A stretch of 64,000 nucleotides of DNA, from positions 496,001-560,000 of the forward strand of contig NW_023501067.1 of NCBI RefSeq assembly GCF_014066305.1, written 5' to 3'. The notes below the pieces were generated by a model that was given only the letters and a program-made list of their open reading frames with translations, was not told where the DNA came from and searched no databases. The position numbers and the translations under genes are program-made. The stretch comes from Letharia columbiana (lineage: Eukaryota > Ascomycota > Lecanoromycetes > Lecanorales > Parmeliaceae). Below are positions 1 to 11,850 of this stretch, piece after piece. Position 1 is the first letter of the stretch. Each line of letters starts with the position of its first letter.

Positions 1-313
1 GGGTGAGGCTTGTTGTGTTGGCTTCGTAGCGTCTTAGGTCTATTGCTTTTAGGGGCTCGTTGGCGGCGACGCGGTCGAGCTCCGATTGTATGAGAGGTGA
101 AAAACTGGTTGCGGGAGCGTCGAGCATTAAAGGGTGCATAACCGACTCTGCGTCTGGGGACAAGGAAGAAGCTATGAGTTCATGGGCGGCGGCAGTTTCG
201 GTGTCATTGGGTGCGCGGTCGACATCTAGGTTTGCAAATCAGCTCAATCGTAGAAGATGAAGAGTTCTGCTAGTACAGGGCAAAGAGTCGTAAGATTCTG
301 TAATCAGAGGCAT
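1..313 (-). CDS. spf27: SPF27-like pre-mRNA splicing factor, N-terminal part (cut by window edge)
   Basis: This is the beginning of a gene that continues beyond base 1. Exon 1 (277-313) gives MPLITESYDSLP, then a 51-nt intron (226-276; GTACTA donor, GCTGAT branch, CTAG acceptor). Exon 2 (1-225) gives YVDRAPND and, further on, LKAIDLRRYEA. The SLPY(I/V)D start and the 'PL.A.DL.RYE' block are the hallmarks of BCAS2/SPF27, a small coiled-coil subunit of the Prp19 (NineTeen) complex that acts in spliceosome activation. What is visible is the ordered N-terminal third; the coiled coils would lie outside the window. The assignment rests on remembered family motifs, and the spliced frame is clean. 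The first exon is too short to show as an ordinary long open frame. Confidence 0.7.
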
Positions 314-956
314 GACTGTGACTTGGCGAGTGAGATTTTCCTTTTGAGTTATGTGTAAAGTGTTGGAGAGAAGCCGGCCAAGACATCTCTTGGCGCTAGT
401 GCTGTCACTTCAAGATCGACTAGGTATATCACAGTCCGCAGCGACAGCCCGATGGGAGTGCTTGGCAAGCACTTCTGCGAGTGTACTCTTGGTATCACGT
501 GTGTTTGACCAGCACGCAGAATCGATTTACAGGTAGGTTCGAATCCTATAAGGGCACAAGGTCGCCAGCACGAATAATTTCTGGAGCAATTTACCCTGCG
601 TTCAACACGCGTCCCCTACAACGTCCACTCTACGACATCCAGAGACAGCCGGCCCACTGCCTAGCGAAAGAGCACCGGACATAGCGGTTCACTACTGCGG
701 TTTACATCTCGGACTCTTAATGAAAGGCACACGGAGACGAAATGTTGCATTGAATTTGATATTCGCAAGAAGAGATAGAACCCGTCTAGATTATATAGAC
801 AATGCAGCAACAATGCAGCAACAATCGAGGCTTGGTATCATGCAAAACGGACCATCGAGCCCCCTCAAAGCCAATTTGACCCACCGCGTGCGTCTTCCTA
901 CTCTGTCCAATATCCATTACCCCTCTACAACCGCTGGAGTAATCCCATTATCAACG
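314..956. other. Intergenic, no gene recognised
   Basis: This is the divergent/terminal spacer between the SPF27-like start and the 3' end of the CBM48 gene. Open frames here are short and resemble nothing I know. A tRNA-like T-arm (about 530-552) occurs without a complete cloverleaf and was not called. Confidence 0.6.
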
Positions 957-3318
957 TTACTTCTTATCACTAAACTTCGACTTCAATTTCCCAAAGAATC
1001 CACTTGCTCGTTTCGCTTTCTTGTCCGCGGCCGTAGAATTTGCTGCAGGGCTCGGTTTTGCTGCAGGGGCGGCCTTGTCTGGTTGTTGTGATGTCTGAGG
1101 AGCAGCGCTGGAGCCCACTCCGGTCGTCACAGTTGGCTGACTTTGGTTTTGCGTCTGCTTGATGGGCTTGGTCATCGGAGAGATATCTCGAGAGTCAGGC
1201 TGGGACTGCACTGCTTGCTTCATTGAATTTCCGGTAGCTGGTGTTTGGGCGGGCGCTCCAGCGGTAGTGACGGCGGCAGAGTCCTTGGAGATTGGTGGTG
1301 GAACATTCTCGGATCCAGTGGGAGCTGGAGCAGTCTCGGCCAACGCAGCGCTTGAGGAAGGGGCTGGCTCTCCAACACCATCTTCCCTCTTGACGTCAGA
1401 CAGAAGTTCCTTCTCCATTGCACTCTTCTCTCCGACCATTGTCTTGTCTGCGGCTGCCTCTGGTGATTGATGAGATTCGGTGATAGATTCTTGGACAACG
1501 TCTGGCACCGTTGGAGCGATGGCAGACCCTCTGTTCATCTCGTCGATCGAGTGCTGTACTGACGCTGGGAGACCGTGAGAAGCTGTAGCGGCGGCAGCCA
1601 CTGCACCTCCAGCCGCAACACCTCCAGCGGCCATCGCAGCGTCCTTGCCCATGCCACCACTGGCGCCATCGGTGCCTTCAGATGCAGCTACACCAGTGCT
1701 TTCAGACGTAGCTGGCTCTTCTGGGACTTTGGTCTCGAGCTCTTTCTCCATTGCAGACTTTTCCTTCACAGCCTCCCTGTTTTCACTAGCCTCTGGACCG
1801 AATCCAGCTTCTTGCTGACTCTCCTGAACGATCTCAGGTACCCCTCGCCGCTCCAACGGCACGTTACCCGCAAGTGCAGCCGTTGTGCTTTGTGCTCCAG
1901 CGGATTGTATCACTGGGCCTTTATCTACTTCTGATGCAGCTCCTCCTCCCATTGGTAAGCTAGATTCAGGAATCATGGTTCCTCCGATCCCTGGCATCTT
2001 GAACATTCCTCCCAGAGCTTCACGCTCGTGGTCCGGAGTGACGACACCTGGCAGCTGTGGCGCACCCCCTGCGTTCTCATATGACTCTTTGTCCGTGGTT
2101 ACGTGCGATGTTGTAGTATTTTGAGTGAACTCGCTGGGGTGAGGAACTTTCTCGCCAGGCTGTAATGAGACCGGATTCCCAGTGCCAGTGGTGGCGGGGA
2201 GAGGAGCTACGCCAAAGGTCTGCTCAGAGCCCTCTGCGCTCTTCTTGAGTGACGAATCATCACGAGCAGTCGAGGACACAGTGTTGGAAGTGAGAGTATT
2301 CGGATGAGGGACTTTCTCTCCAGGTGCCAAGTTGACGGGGTTACCCATACCAGAAGTCGCCGGAATCGGATCGACGTAGAATTCTGATGCGTCATGGAAC
2401 GGTGTCTCGGCCAAGCTGCCCGGTACATCAGAAGATGCTGACTCTGGCCTTACATCTCGTTCTGCTTCCTTTGGCACATTGCCCGCCAAGCCTGCAGTAG
2501 TAGATAGAGGGGTAACTCCGGACATTATCCCTACAGCTGCTGGGCCTGAGGAGTGTGGTCCTGTGATGTTTTTGGGAAGGAGGACGTTGTTCACGTTGCT
2601 TGCGCCGTCACTTTCCTGAGGAGCTGTATGATCTGTCGTCCAGTTGCCGTCAACGACAAACTTGAACAGAATAATGATCAGCGAATGTGCTCAGTCAGAA
2701 GATCAAGTCGAACGAGATTATGCACTACAAAGCAAAGAAAATAGGAAGTCGTCCTTGTAAATTCACTGCAGCCGGATTCTAAAGAAAGAGAACATTATGG
2801 ATGTCAGCAGCGTTGCCTTATCGCCGAGCAAGACCCTTTGCGCTTGTTTTTGAGCTAGTCGAGCAGCGGAAGGAACTCGCGCATCCACCATTTTATGTAG
2901 CGTGGGTATGTGGAAACAATGGCGTTTGACCAGCTCAATCCGAGCCTCGTGGATTGGCCGGATTTCTTCGCGGAGTACATTCAAAAGGCGCAGCTGTGGG
3001 GTAACGTACTTTGTAAAATATGTTCTCTTTCGACAAGGGTAGCTCTACAAGCTTCTCGAAATATTCACCCTTGTTTTCCAGCTTCACACTCTTTGCCCAA
3101 TCGTCGAATGTGCCGGTCACGTAGACCTCATGTGCTGGATGATGCCTATTGTGAGGAGAAGTCAGCGGGCTTGGCTTTTACGATGAGCGCGCTATTGTGC
3201 CACGTCTTCACATGAAAGCCTTCTCCTGGCTCTCTCATTGACGTCTTCGTGGCTGCTCTCTGATCTGTGCCATTTCCCAATGTCTCCCAACGCACCATTT
3301 GAAGACGAAGCTCCCCAT
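957..3318 (-). CDS. CBM48 (AMPK glycogen-binding-like) protein of the Crp1/Mdg1 type with long disordered tail
   Basis: Three exons are inferred: 3296-3318, 3010-3145 and 957-2660, separated by introns of 150 nt (GTGCGT donor, CTGAC branch) and 349 nt (GTACGT donor). They join in frame to about 620 aa. Residues 1-85 read MGSFVFKW, then HEVYVTGTFDDW, then FVVDGNW, which is the AMPK1-CBM/CBM48 fold found in yeast Crp1 and Mdg1. The remaining ~530 residues are low complexity, rich in Ala, Pro, Ser and Glu. They contain paired internal repeats: a GNPV-L-PGEKVPHP motif twice and a VPE/DVVQES...KSAMEKEL motif twice. The protein ends in a basic tail, GFFGKLKSKFSDKK. Yeast relatives bind cruciform DNA or act in pheromone signalling; the role here is unknown. 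The second intron is long for this window, so a small exon could be missed inside it, although the CBM48 fold needs none. Confidence 0.75.
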
Positions 3319-4029
3319 GCTGGTCCCGGGACCAGAGGCCTCAAGTTGTACCGAAGACTCAGAACGCTCTTTGACCGGGCTTGTGTCAGGTGGGGTCAGA
3401 GGGTAGCCAAGTGCGAATTGGTAGAGCTGGCTGTTGATGTCGCTCCTCCGGCTTGCTGGTCGAGGGGTGGAGTGTGCTGAAGACGTTGCGCCGGATTGTC
3501 TACGTGATGTAGAACGGCTCGAGATGGGCGGAGGGGAGCTTGAGGTATCAATGATGGCGACTGTGATTATAACGTAGCAATAGAATGTGCAGGCTCTATA
3601 GTGATGCTTGTGAAACTGAGGACGACTGTAAGGTGCGTCAACAGAGACGGACGTTTCCCTTTTCTTCCTGCAATTTCCCCCTGGAGATAAGATAAAAGTT
3701 CGGCAATAATGCTAGCGTTCGCTGGCGCTCCTCGCCGGGGGAACAGGGTCTTTTTTGACTTGACGGATCCAGATAAGTGGTTTTTGATGGAACCCGGAGT
3801 GATTTGGTGATCCGCTTCACTGAGTGGGAGAGGATTGAGTATAAGGGAGTTTGGCAAGTGGAAGACCTTGCGGCCAATCGATTGTAGGGTAAGAATCTAT
3901 TTACCATACGACAACGCTCAAGGGAATGCCGCGCAAAAAGACAATATGCTCCTTAATTCATTCGGTACGCACACATCAGGGCCTTCCTCAGCTCCATGAC
4001 CAAGCTATCTCTTCGATTGGAATGCCATG
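3319..4029. other. Intergenic between CBM48 gene and SEC24
   Basis: This stretch is the 5' flank of the CBM48 gene and the 3' flank of SEC24. Only short open frames are present and none is recognisable. Confidence 0.5.
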
Positions 4030-7000
4030 TCATCCCTCCTTACCCGTCCACAGACTCGTAATTCCAGCTACTGCGCTCTCCATGCCCATCGTGGACATAC
4101 CACCGCCATCTTCTCTTTTCCTTTGACCACTCAATTCCATCTGAATATGTCGATGTAGGTTAACGAGCCAGTCCACGTAACTCTGCGCCTCGTTATTTCG
4201 ATCCTCCACCAGAAGCCTTGCAAACTCATATTCAGACCCATCGAGGCCCTGCCGGGCTAGTTGGATGGTAATTCCTTTACTTCCTCTCACGCTCGCCCAG
4301 TAGGCTAGGAGGTTGCGGACTTGAGCATTCAGATGCGTTTCTAAAGTTGGCAGCGAGGACATCATAGGATCCAGCGATGACAGCGACGTTTTTCCTTCCC
4401 CAAAAAGGTCCTCTAAAAGATTAGGTGAGACGTGCGCGTGGAGCCAGAGAAGGCAGACCTGGCCATCGTCCACGAGGTAGGCGCCACCTTCTTCTATTCG
4501 GGAAAAGGAGGCTCGTATTGCAGGAGGCACAACCAAGTGACCCGTAACAGGATGTGGGAAGCCTGATTCCGGCGGGAGAGTATGTACGGGGAGAATGCGA
4601 GGGTAAAGGAACAGCGACAGTTCGAGCGGCGAAGCCGATTTGAGAAGGCGCATGGTATGAGTGCGGCGGTCGGAAGGTTCGTGACCAGCCTTGAACGCTC
4701 GTGATTTCATCAAGCCGAGGACATACATGCTGAATTCCTTCAGATTTTCCGGCAAGACAAGCTGACCGGGAGGATGTGAACCAGAACCAGTCTTTCGATA
4801 CCCTGCCAAAATATCGATGGTCTTCTCAGTGAGTGCATTGCGAACATCCTTGAGTGGTCGCTCAATCATTCTTGTCGCAGCTGTGAGAATGATTAGCAAA
4901 GATGGAACGAAAAGCTCCAGCACGGATTGCTCTCGCCTACCCTCTTTTGCAATAATGTTGACCACAGCATCTTGATCAATAAACCTCATGCTTTCCATAG
5001 CCCCTTCACTGACTCCAGCAACTGTATTCGTGCAGCGAACGCGACGTTCTCCACTAGCCGTAGTGTATAGCAGAGCGCACTGGAAGTGAGCGTCCAATTT
5101 GGCATCTAGCTTGCCGTCATAGCTGAACATCACACCCACTGATTTGTCAGAATCTATGACACCAAATTCGAGATCAGCACCAAAATTGTGCTGTAGGAAG
5201 TTGCCGTGGTATGATGAGACTTGTAGGCCGTTCGAGCATCGGACTTTCATAAGCGCTTGGTATCCTGTCTCTCGGGTGAGGGTATGCTTGATCTCTTGCG
5301 CAAGCTGGAGCGAGTCGCGAGGCGCAATGTAGTTAGGATAAAAATAAGTCTGGCCACCGGAAACTGCGGAGAGATGACCTGATCCAGCCATTAGCCACAC
5401 AACAGCATTAAATTTCCAAATACTGATGAAACGAACCTATGGTGGCAATATCCATGTATTTTCCGGCTGGAGCAGCGATAAAGAAATCGACGCCAACACC
5501 ACTCTCGACCATTTTGCCAGCAAGCTTCTTGAAACCAGGATGGTCTGTCTGGAATAGCTTTTTCTCAGTTTCGATACCGTGCAAATCATTTTTATCTCTG
5601 AGGAACAGCCTGCCTGGCCCCCATGTCGGTAATGTTGCTAAGGAACACACTATCTTTCCACCTGTGGCGCTCAGTGACGACAATGCCGACTCCAATGTAG
5701 GCAGCAGAGCCGGCTCTGGATTCTTGACGTGCGAAAAAAGGGCTGGCAATTGCGTGAGAAGAGAGGTTATAATCAACCTAATGGGTCAGTCTGTCTCCGA
5801 CGTGATATTGGATACAGGAGACGTACTTTGATTTGTATGGGTCGACGAAGAGTCCTTCGCTACCGAGTGGCACGAAGGGATCCTCGATGTCTGGCATTAC
5901 GAGCATTTGAGCTCTTTCCAAATTCTCCTGCCAATTGTCAGCTATGCATGGTACATGTTTCAGTCGACCACTTACATTACAATTATAGAAATGCATAGCT
6001 TTGTCAAATGTCACGAATCCAATTTTGGAGCCAATAGGGATTCTTCTCTTCTCCGAGGCATTTTCGCTATTTGTTTTCTCGTCATCTACATCGTCTTCGT
6101 CCTCACCATAAAGAGCGCCGAGAATGCCCTCACAGAATGCTTCTAGAAAACCTTTGCTAACCGCATCTTGACTGACATCAATGACAAACAGCCACCGTAA
6201 GCCTACGGGTTCCTTAGCCCAGTACTCCTTTGGCACCAAGTATTCCACAGTCCCTGTCGTCAATTCGGGCCGTTGTGCTCGATCTACCCTGACGCCACTT
6301 GGATCCGTGGGCGCAAAATATTCTGGAATGACATCATTGGGGAAGGTGCACATATTACAGACGAGTTTGTTGCCGCCAGATCGAAATGTCATGAAAGGAT
6401 TAATGTAGGCTCTGCATCTACTGCAACGAGGAGGACCCAGTTCTCCAAAGTCGAGGACAGGTATCGGTCGTTCCCCGGCTTGGAGAGGAGCCAACGGTTG
6501 GAGGACCAGCCCCAGTGGTAGACCGGTCTGGGAAAGGAAATTTGATGTCGATGGGATATTGTTGAGCGTGAGTCTGGCATATTTGGGGGACGAATTGCCT
6601 TGATCTTGGGCAACGAAAGGCACAGCCCCGGGTGGGGGGAGATGTTGCTCCATTGTGGGGTATATGTGATCTAGGTAGTACTGTGCAGCACCATCCCGAG
6701 CTCGTGGTATGCTCGGTATTTGCTCTGGATCCACTCGCCCTTGAGCTGATACGCCAGGTCCGCTAGGCGCTGGCATCGGTGTAGCTGCATTTGCGACCCC
6801 TGCGCCCGAAGACTGTAGGCCCGGAGAGAAAGAAGGAGCGGCTTGCGCAGGGAATTGGTTCATAGCGGGTGTAATTTGCTGGCCACCGTATGGATTGCCA
6901 GCCCCCGTTTGCTGAGACGGATCCTGATTCACGTACTGTTCGGCATTTCCAGTGCTCTGGTTGAACGCTTGTGAAGACACCACCGGCTGGTCGATATTAT

Positions 7001-7388
7001 GATATGCGTGCCGGTTTTTCTTCTTATTCGGCCGACTTGCAGCAGCACCGTCCCCTCCTAGACCCATTCCTCCCATTTGTGAAGTCAATCCCCCCATTGC
7101 ACCTTGATCCTCCATCGCAGCTTGGCTCTGGAGAGAGAAGTCCCCCTGGTCTTGGCCCGGTGTCCCCTGATATTGATACCCATTCTGGGGCGTTTGGCCA
7201 TACTGGCTGTGCTGGAGACTCGGGGTGTTCTGTGGATAATGCGACCCTCCTTGCTGGTACCCAGGCGGAGTGGGAGCTACTTGAGGACGGGATTGCGGTG
7301 GTCCTGACGGTGTTCCAGATTTTGCTTGTCGAGGGTCACCGCCTGGGACTTGGTAGCCTGCTGCATTGTACTGGCCGTAGTGGGACAT
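4030..7388 (-). CDS. sec24: SEC24, COPII coat cargo-adaptor subunit
   Basis: Sec24 pairs with Sec23 in the inner COPII coat and binds cargo sorting signals on vesicles leaving the ER. Four exons (5976-7388, 5827-5927, 5437-5777, 4030-5378) join to 1067 aa, normal for fungal Sec24. The first ~230 residues are a Gln/Gly/Pro-rich disordered tail. A zinc finger follows (C322-x2-C325 ... C344-x2-C347, in PPRCSRCRAYINPF). After it come the trunk (GLRWLFVIDVS), the beta-sandwich, helical and gelsolin-like regions, ending at ITSLWTGKEG. Introns are 48, 49 and 58 nt. The first (5928-5975) is a multiple of three without a stop, so an unspliced reading would add 16 residues in the trunk after HFYNCN; the family alignment shows it is an intron. 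The third intron starts with GTTCGT. The start ATG at 7388 opens the long Gln-rich exon. Confidence 0.93.
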
Positions 7389-9948
7389 TGCTAAGACAAT
7401 CCTCCAATCTCAGCACTGCGAAGGTCAGCAAGACTGAGGGCTACTGTGTTTGGGGCGCGAGTCCTTTATCTTTCGAGACCATCTCCGTGGTATAATTGGC
7501 TTTGTAGCCCATGGGTCGGTGTGCTAACAGCTTAGATACCTGATGACTAGAAAGCGCAAGACATGAAGAGTTGAAGGGCGCTATTGGAGAGGCAAGTTGT
7601 CTAGAAAAAGTTGCCGAGAAGACAAAAATTAACGGCACCCTCACGGCCCTCAACCTCGCGTGGAGTCATCACGAATCTTCAATCTCCAGAACCTGAAGAC
7701 AAGATGTAATATCTTGAAGTGTTTGAAATATCATTTTGAGTAAATCTGCAGGCAGAAATATCATGCCAGAGTGGTTGGTTGTGAAGATGAGTATACTCAG
7801 GGCAATTTGAAGCTTGACTACTCTACGGAGAATCAAAATTGCAGAGCCTGCAATCGATACCTTGAAACTTGATACTACCTACCCAGGTCAATCCGCAGCA
7901 AGAGCGTACTGAGATATGACCTATCAATACTAACAGATGTCACGTTGCCTTCTACTATGGAGGATATGTTGCGATGGCCAGAAAGCATTTGTACTCTAAT
8001 ATATCCAACTCAGACCAATTAACAGTACCAGACGAGCCAAGGCCTAAGAGGACGTATCCATCTGGATTAACAGTATCGATCTCCATTCAGAATGTATATC
8101 TGAAACCCTTGCTCTTCACTAGCGATCATGGCGAACAAAAGATTTCAGAGAATATATCCTCCGCCCCGACTCGCAACGTCACACAATGCCCCGGTCTTCA
8201 CATTGAGCTTCTTCAGATAGTGTTGTGCTTGCGTAGCGAGGATCCCTCTGGCGTCTCCATACTACATTCATTGGAATTCGGCTTCTATCGAACTCTGGTG
8301 AGGACCCTGGGTACAACATACGATGCTGGCGATAAGAAGTGTGAACACGTCAAGGGTAGGAGACGTAGTCTCGTGCCGTAATAGATGTCATGATGGGATC
8401 TAACGAACTCAACGGCGACCAGCTGGATGGCCATGGATATGACAGCGACGAACTGACGATGATGAACTCGCTGCGATGACATACAAGCAACATGTCGTCG
8501 ATGAGGTGACTCCTATATCACTTGGAGACAAAGATAGTGAGAATTTGAGTGCAGATGAATCCGATGAAGGCAAGAAAGCCTTTAGTGATTTTCCGAGCTC
8601 TGGGGAGTACAGCCGCGAATAACATAGAAGCGGTAAGTCACTGGTCGCTACTCCGGACGTGCATGGATTCTAAAGCCACATCAAATTTCGAGCAGGACCG
8701 GCCATGTACAATTCATTGCAGCAGGATGATAATTGCAACGAAGACACGTCGGATCTCAAGCCGTCGGACGTTACGTTGCTCAAGGACGAGCCGTGGGATC
8801 GCGATCTGGGATACGACGAGCTGCCAGAAGATGAGCTGTCATTGCATCAGGGCATTCATAGTACGCTACTTTTACTTGCGCAGCAAAGATTAGGATAAAG
8901 GGAATATCTACGTTGTCGAAGACCGATCTTGAATTTTGAGAAAAACAAAATAAGTCTACCAATGGCACAACAATCTTTGCAAGAGTGATGGTGGAGTGTG
9001 CGTGCCAGCGGTCTGGCATATCCCCAAAACTCTCCTCAAGGACAGAATTTTCGAGTACCCAGCGAAGTTGAGCGAGAACGCAGATCTCAGCTTCCCGGGC
9101 ACAGCAAAGCCGACTTTGACTTCCCGTAACGAATGGCAAGGTATTGCAGTTGCAATACGGGAACAAGTAGTGGAGATTCGAAGCTGAGGAGGAGCTTTCT
9201 CCGGACGATGACTGGGCCTCGATTTGAACTTGCAGCCGACGACCTGCTAGAATACCTGGTCGAATCCAGTCCAACAAACGAAGGCAACAAATATGTGGAT
9301 GTTCAATAGACTGTACTGCGGGACTCTATGATCCAAATGTCCGGGTGCACACAGGTGATATTTTCGCGTTAAGTACATATTCTTCATTCAAGACTCGAGT
9401 GGCAAGCACGATCTAGACATACGGGAACCTGTGCTCGGCACTAATGAGGCCAAGCGGCGAGGATCCTACATGAAGGTCCTACTGTCCTGAAGCTGCAACC
9501 GCTGGACCAAACCGCCTTTCGCTCCTGCAGAGCGGCATGCGACGTTTGATGGGAAACATTGTCGAAAATTCAATGGGTTCGCTGGCATCGAGAGCTTTGG
9601 TCAGACGGCCAAGGAGCACGCGGCTCCCTGACAATGAGAGCACTAAGGATTTGCGTCCGCAGCCAACGTCCTCCATGGACATCGGGAATGCGACGGTCGT
9701 CTCGAGCAAGAGGAGCGCAAAGATGTTCCTCTCCAAGGCATCCTGTGGACATCTTTCGCAATTCCCTTTCATTAAGTGTTTGGCGGATACTTGAAACTGA
9801 TTTGAAATCACCGCCTCAATCTTCGTCTAAGGCGACGAATCTTTAGTGGTTTGGTAGCACTTTTGAATTAACAATAAGGCTGCTATCTATTCACGAGGTC
9901 CGAGTGATTCTATATAAATCTCGGTAACTCATACTCAGCGTAAAAGAC
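7389..9948. other. Gene-poor 2.5 kb with possible decayed coding remnants
   Basis: No intact gene is recognisable. A plus-strand acidic stretch (about 8440-8620, with DKDSENLSADESDEGK) and another at 8704-8898 (SDLKPSDVTLLKDEPWD) look like fragments of one disordered protein. They could be joined across a possible GTAAGT intron at about 8632, but an in-frame stop lies just before it. Frames at 7974-8381 and 9479-9811 match nothing I recognise. The area next to the methyltransferase pseudogene may be a degraded gene cluster. Confidence 0.35.
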
Positions 9949-10910
9949 TCATTGCCTGATGACTCTGAGGTACAGCCAACTCATATCGGGTTTCGCCCAG
10001 GACTTACTTGAGACATTGGCTTTCCACCGGTTCAAGGAACGCATCGACAGTCCACGTACTACCAGTGGCAACAGCTACGTCCTCCAAAAATGCTGGAAGG
10101 TTTTCACGTTGCGCACACAGACCGTGGTATCTTTCGTGAATCCATGATATTGTCCGGCCACTGGAACTCCAATCTGTCGGCCTAGGATTGTAGAGCTGGA
10201 GACTTGCTTTGTAGATCCCATAAGACGACACGACACGCGTTTTTGCTCTTCAAGGCGGATGAGGTAAAGAAGGTTCAGAGCGCTTATCATATCGATCTTC
10301 GCATCCAACGATGGTAGGTTTTTGGCGGGTTCGAGCAAGCCTCCAACGATGAAGGTTGCATGAAGCTTCTCCTGGTCGCGGAAAAGCTCTTTATTATAGT
10401 GATTGCGTTTTTCCTTATTTGTTTTTTTTTGTGTTTTGGTACGTTTTGACGTGGAGGTAGAATAGGTTGTAGCCGAGGTTGAAAAGAGCCGGCACAATGT
10501 CCAAGTCATACAGGGCGGTTGAGGATGGCACACCATCGAAGAGCAGCTTGCGTAACCATGGCCGAAACAGCATCCTGCATTAAAGAAGGTTTGCCCGTTC
10601 CCAAGACGCGAGAGTACTTCTGGGTAGTCAGGATGCTTGGATAGGGTGAGTCGAGGAACAATAGTTGATCAATACATGGATACGACCATTCATGGAAAGC
10701 CTGGGTGCGCTATTCAGTCGTTAGCAGCGGTCAGGTGCTTTTTGGGATCGAAGTTCAGAGAGGTAAGATGCTCACCACGCTCTCCACATGAGGAATGATT
10801 TCTTCTGGCAAAAAACCTGGATACGTCTTAAGGGTAGCATTTACTGGCTTGGGGATGTTTTGAATTTCTCGAACCATTCAGACACATTTTTGGTATTGCT
10901 GATCTCGTCC
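9949..10910 (-). pseudogene. Decayed SAM-dependent methyltransferase of the fungal secondary-metabolism type
   Basis: Read on the minus strand, successive frames give pieces in the right order for the fungal methyltransferase family found in meroterpenoid and related clusters (Trt5/AusD-like). The pieces are YPGFLPEEIIPHVESV, an intron (GTGAGC ... GCTAAC ... AATAG, about 10704-10773), then FHEWSYPCIDQ, SKHPDYPEVLSRLGNG, the SAM-binding turn NAGCCFGHG, LRKLLFDGVPSS, then EKLHATFIVGGLL, KIDMISALNLLYL, ILGRQIGVPVAGQYHGF, TGSTWTVDAFLEP, and a C-terminal MSWLYLRVIRQ ending at the stop at 9949. At least four frame changes are needed between these blocks. There is also an A-rich interruption of about 60 nt after FNLGYNLF. 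It therefore cannot make the full enzyme. The family assignment is from remembered motifs. Confidence 0.65.
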
Positions 10911-11850
10911 TACGTGGTTTGCTTGTCTCCTGGCTTGCTGTCCGAACGAAAGACCAATTTGATACTGAAGCTGGAAGAGGTAGCCTGCACTTGATCTGAT
11001 GCTTGTGATTGCGTCTGAATGAATACGTGAATAAAAAGCCTTGTGGTTTGGAAGCTGGATCAAGCGGCCGTTGAGTGACTCTCTCTAACAGTCTATATTG
11101 AAGTACGAATGTGGTGCAAGTATGTTCATCCGTCTCTGTGTCTGAAGGGTGATTTATCTACCTTGAAGCTTATGTGCCAAGGTACGCATAGACGTGTTGA
11201 CAATTCGTCTTGTGACACACCCGAGTCTCACTTTTGATGATTCGTTTCTCATCCAATCGCAGATTGCAGGAGTCACTAAGGCTGAATGACGAGGAAGCCG
11301 AGACCAAGATGTTGAAGAATACGCTTCCTCTATCAGAGAATATGCGAGCTGGATAAGTGTGTGGATGTGTCACATCACCATCTGAATCGTAATGTGTGTG
11401 TGAGAAAAGGGGCCTGACAGCGCAACGAGATACTCGAGGTCTGATTGGAAAGTCGTGCCTAGAGAATTTGAGGATGGGCCTCTATTTCATTCTTGGAGTT
11501 TTAATCCCTGAGACTGACATGGTTTCCAGCTTGAAAAAGTTGCTCCTATGTTGTGTGAAATGATGCACGTGTCGATGAGATACAGGTATTAAAGATTTCT
11601 GAAGTATATACTGGGGGACCTCGTAGGTCTCTAAATTCTTAGATTTGGATCTAAACCTTGAGATTGTCCCTATATTGCGCACACCTTGCCGTAATGCCAT
11701 AATTTTCGTACAACTTGCCGTAGACTGTTCAACAAGAACCTTTTCCCGCCGCATCCTTCTCTAACCCTCCCAGCAACTCGACTCTTGCGCCTATGAACGT
11801 ACTCGTCTTATGTCAATGTCCATCTCACATCCACAGCGGAGCTTACAGAT
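10911..11850. other. Intergenic, upstream of neutral ceramidase
   Basis: No gene is recognised. The last 100-200 bases before 11851 are probably the ceramidase promoter and 5' leader. Confidence 0.5.

Noticed and set aside
480..560. tRNA-like T-arm with B box (GGTTCGAATCCTA) and a partial anticodon stem-loop
   Set aside because: The D arm would have only about nine bases, the variable region is too long and the acceptor stem has mismatches. No full cloverleaf can be drawn.
720..1091. Open plus-strand frame of 123 codons
   Set aside because: It overlaps the 3' end and tail of the CBM48 gene on the other strand and has no family features.
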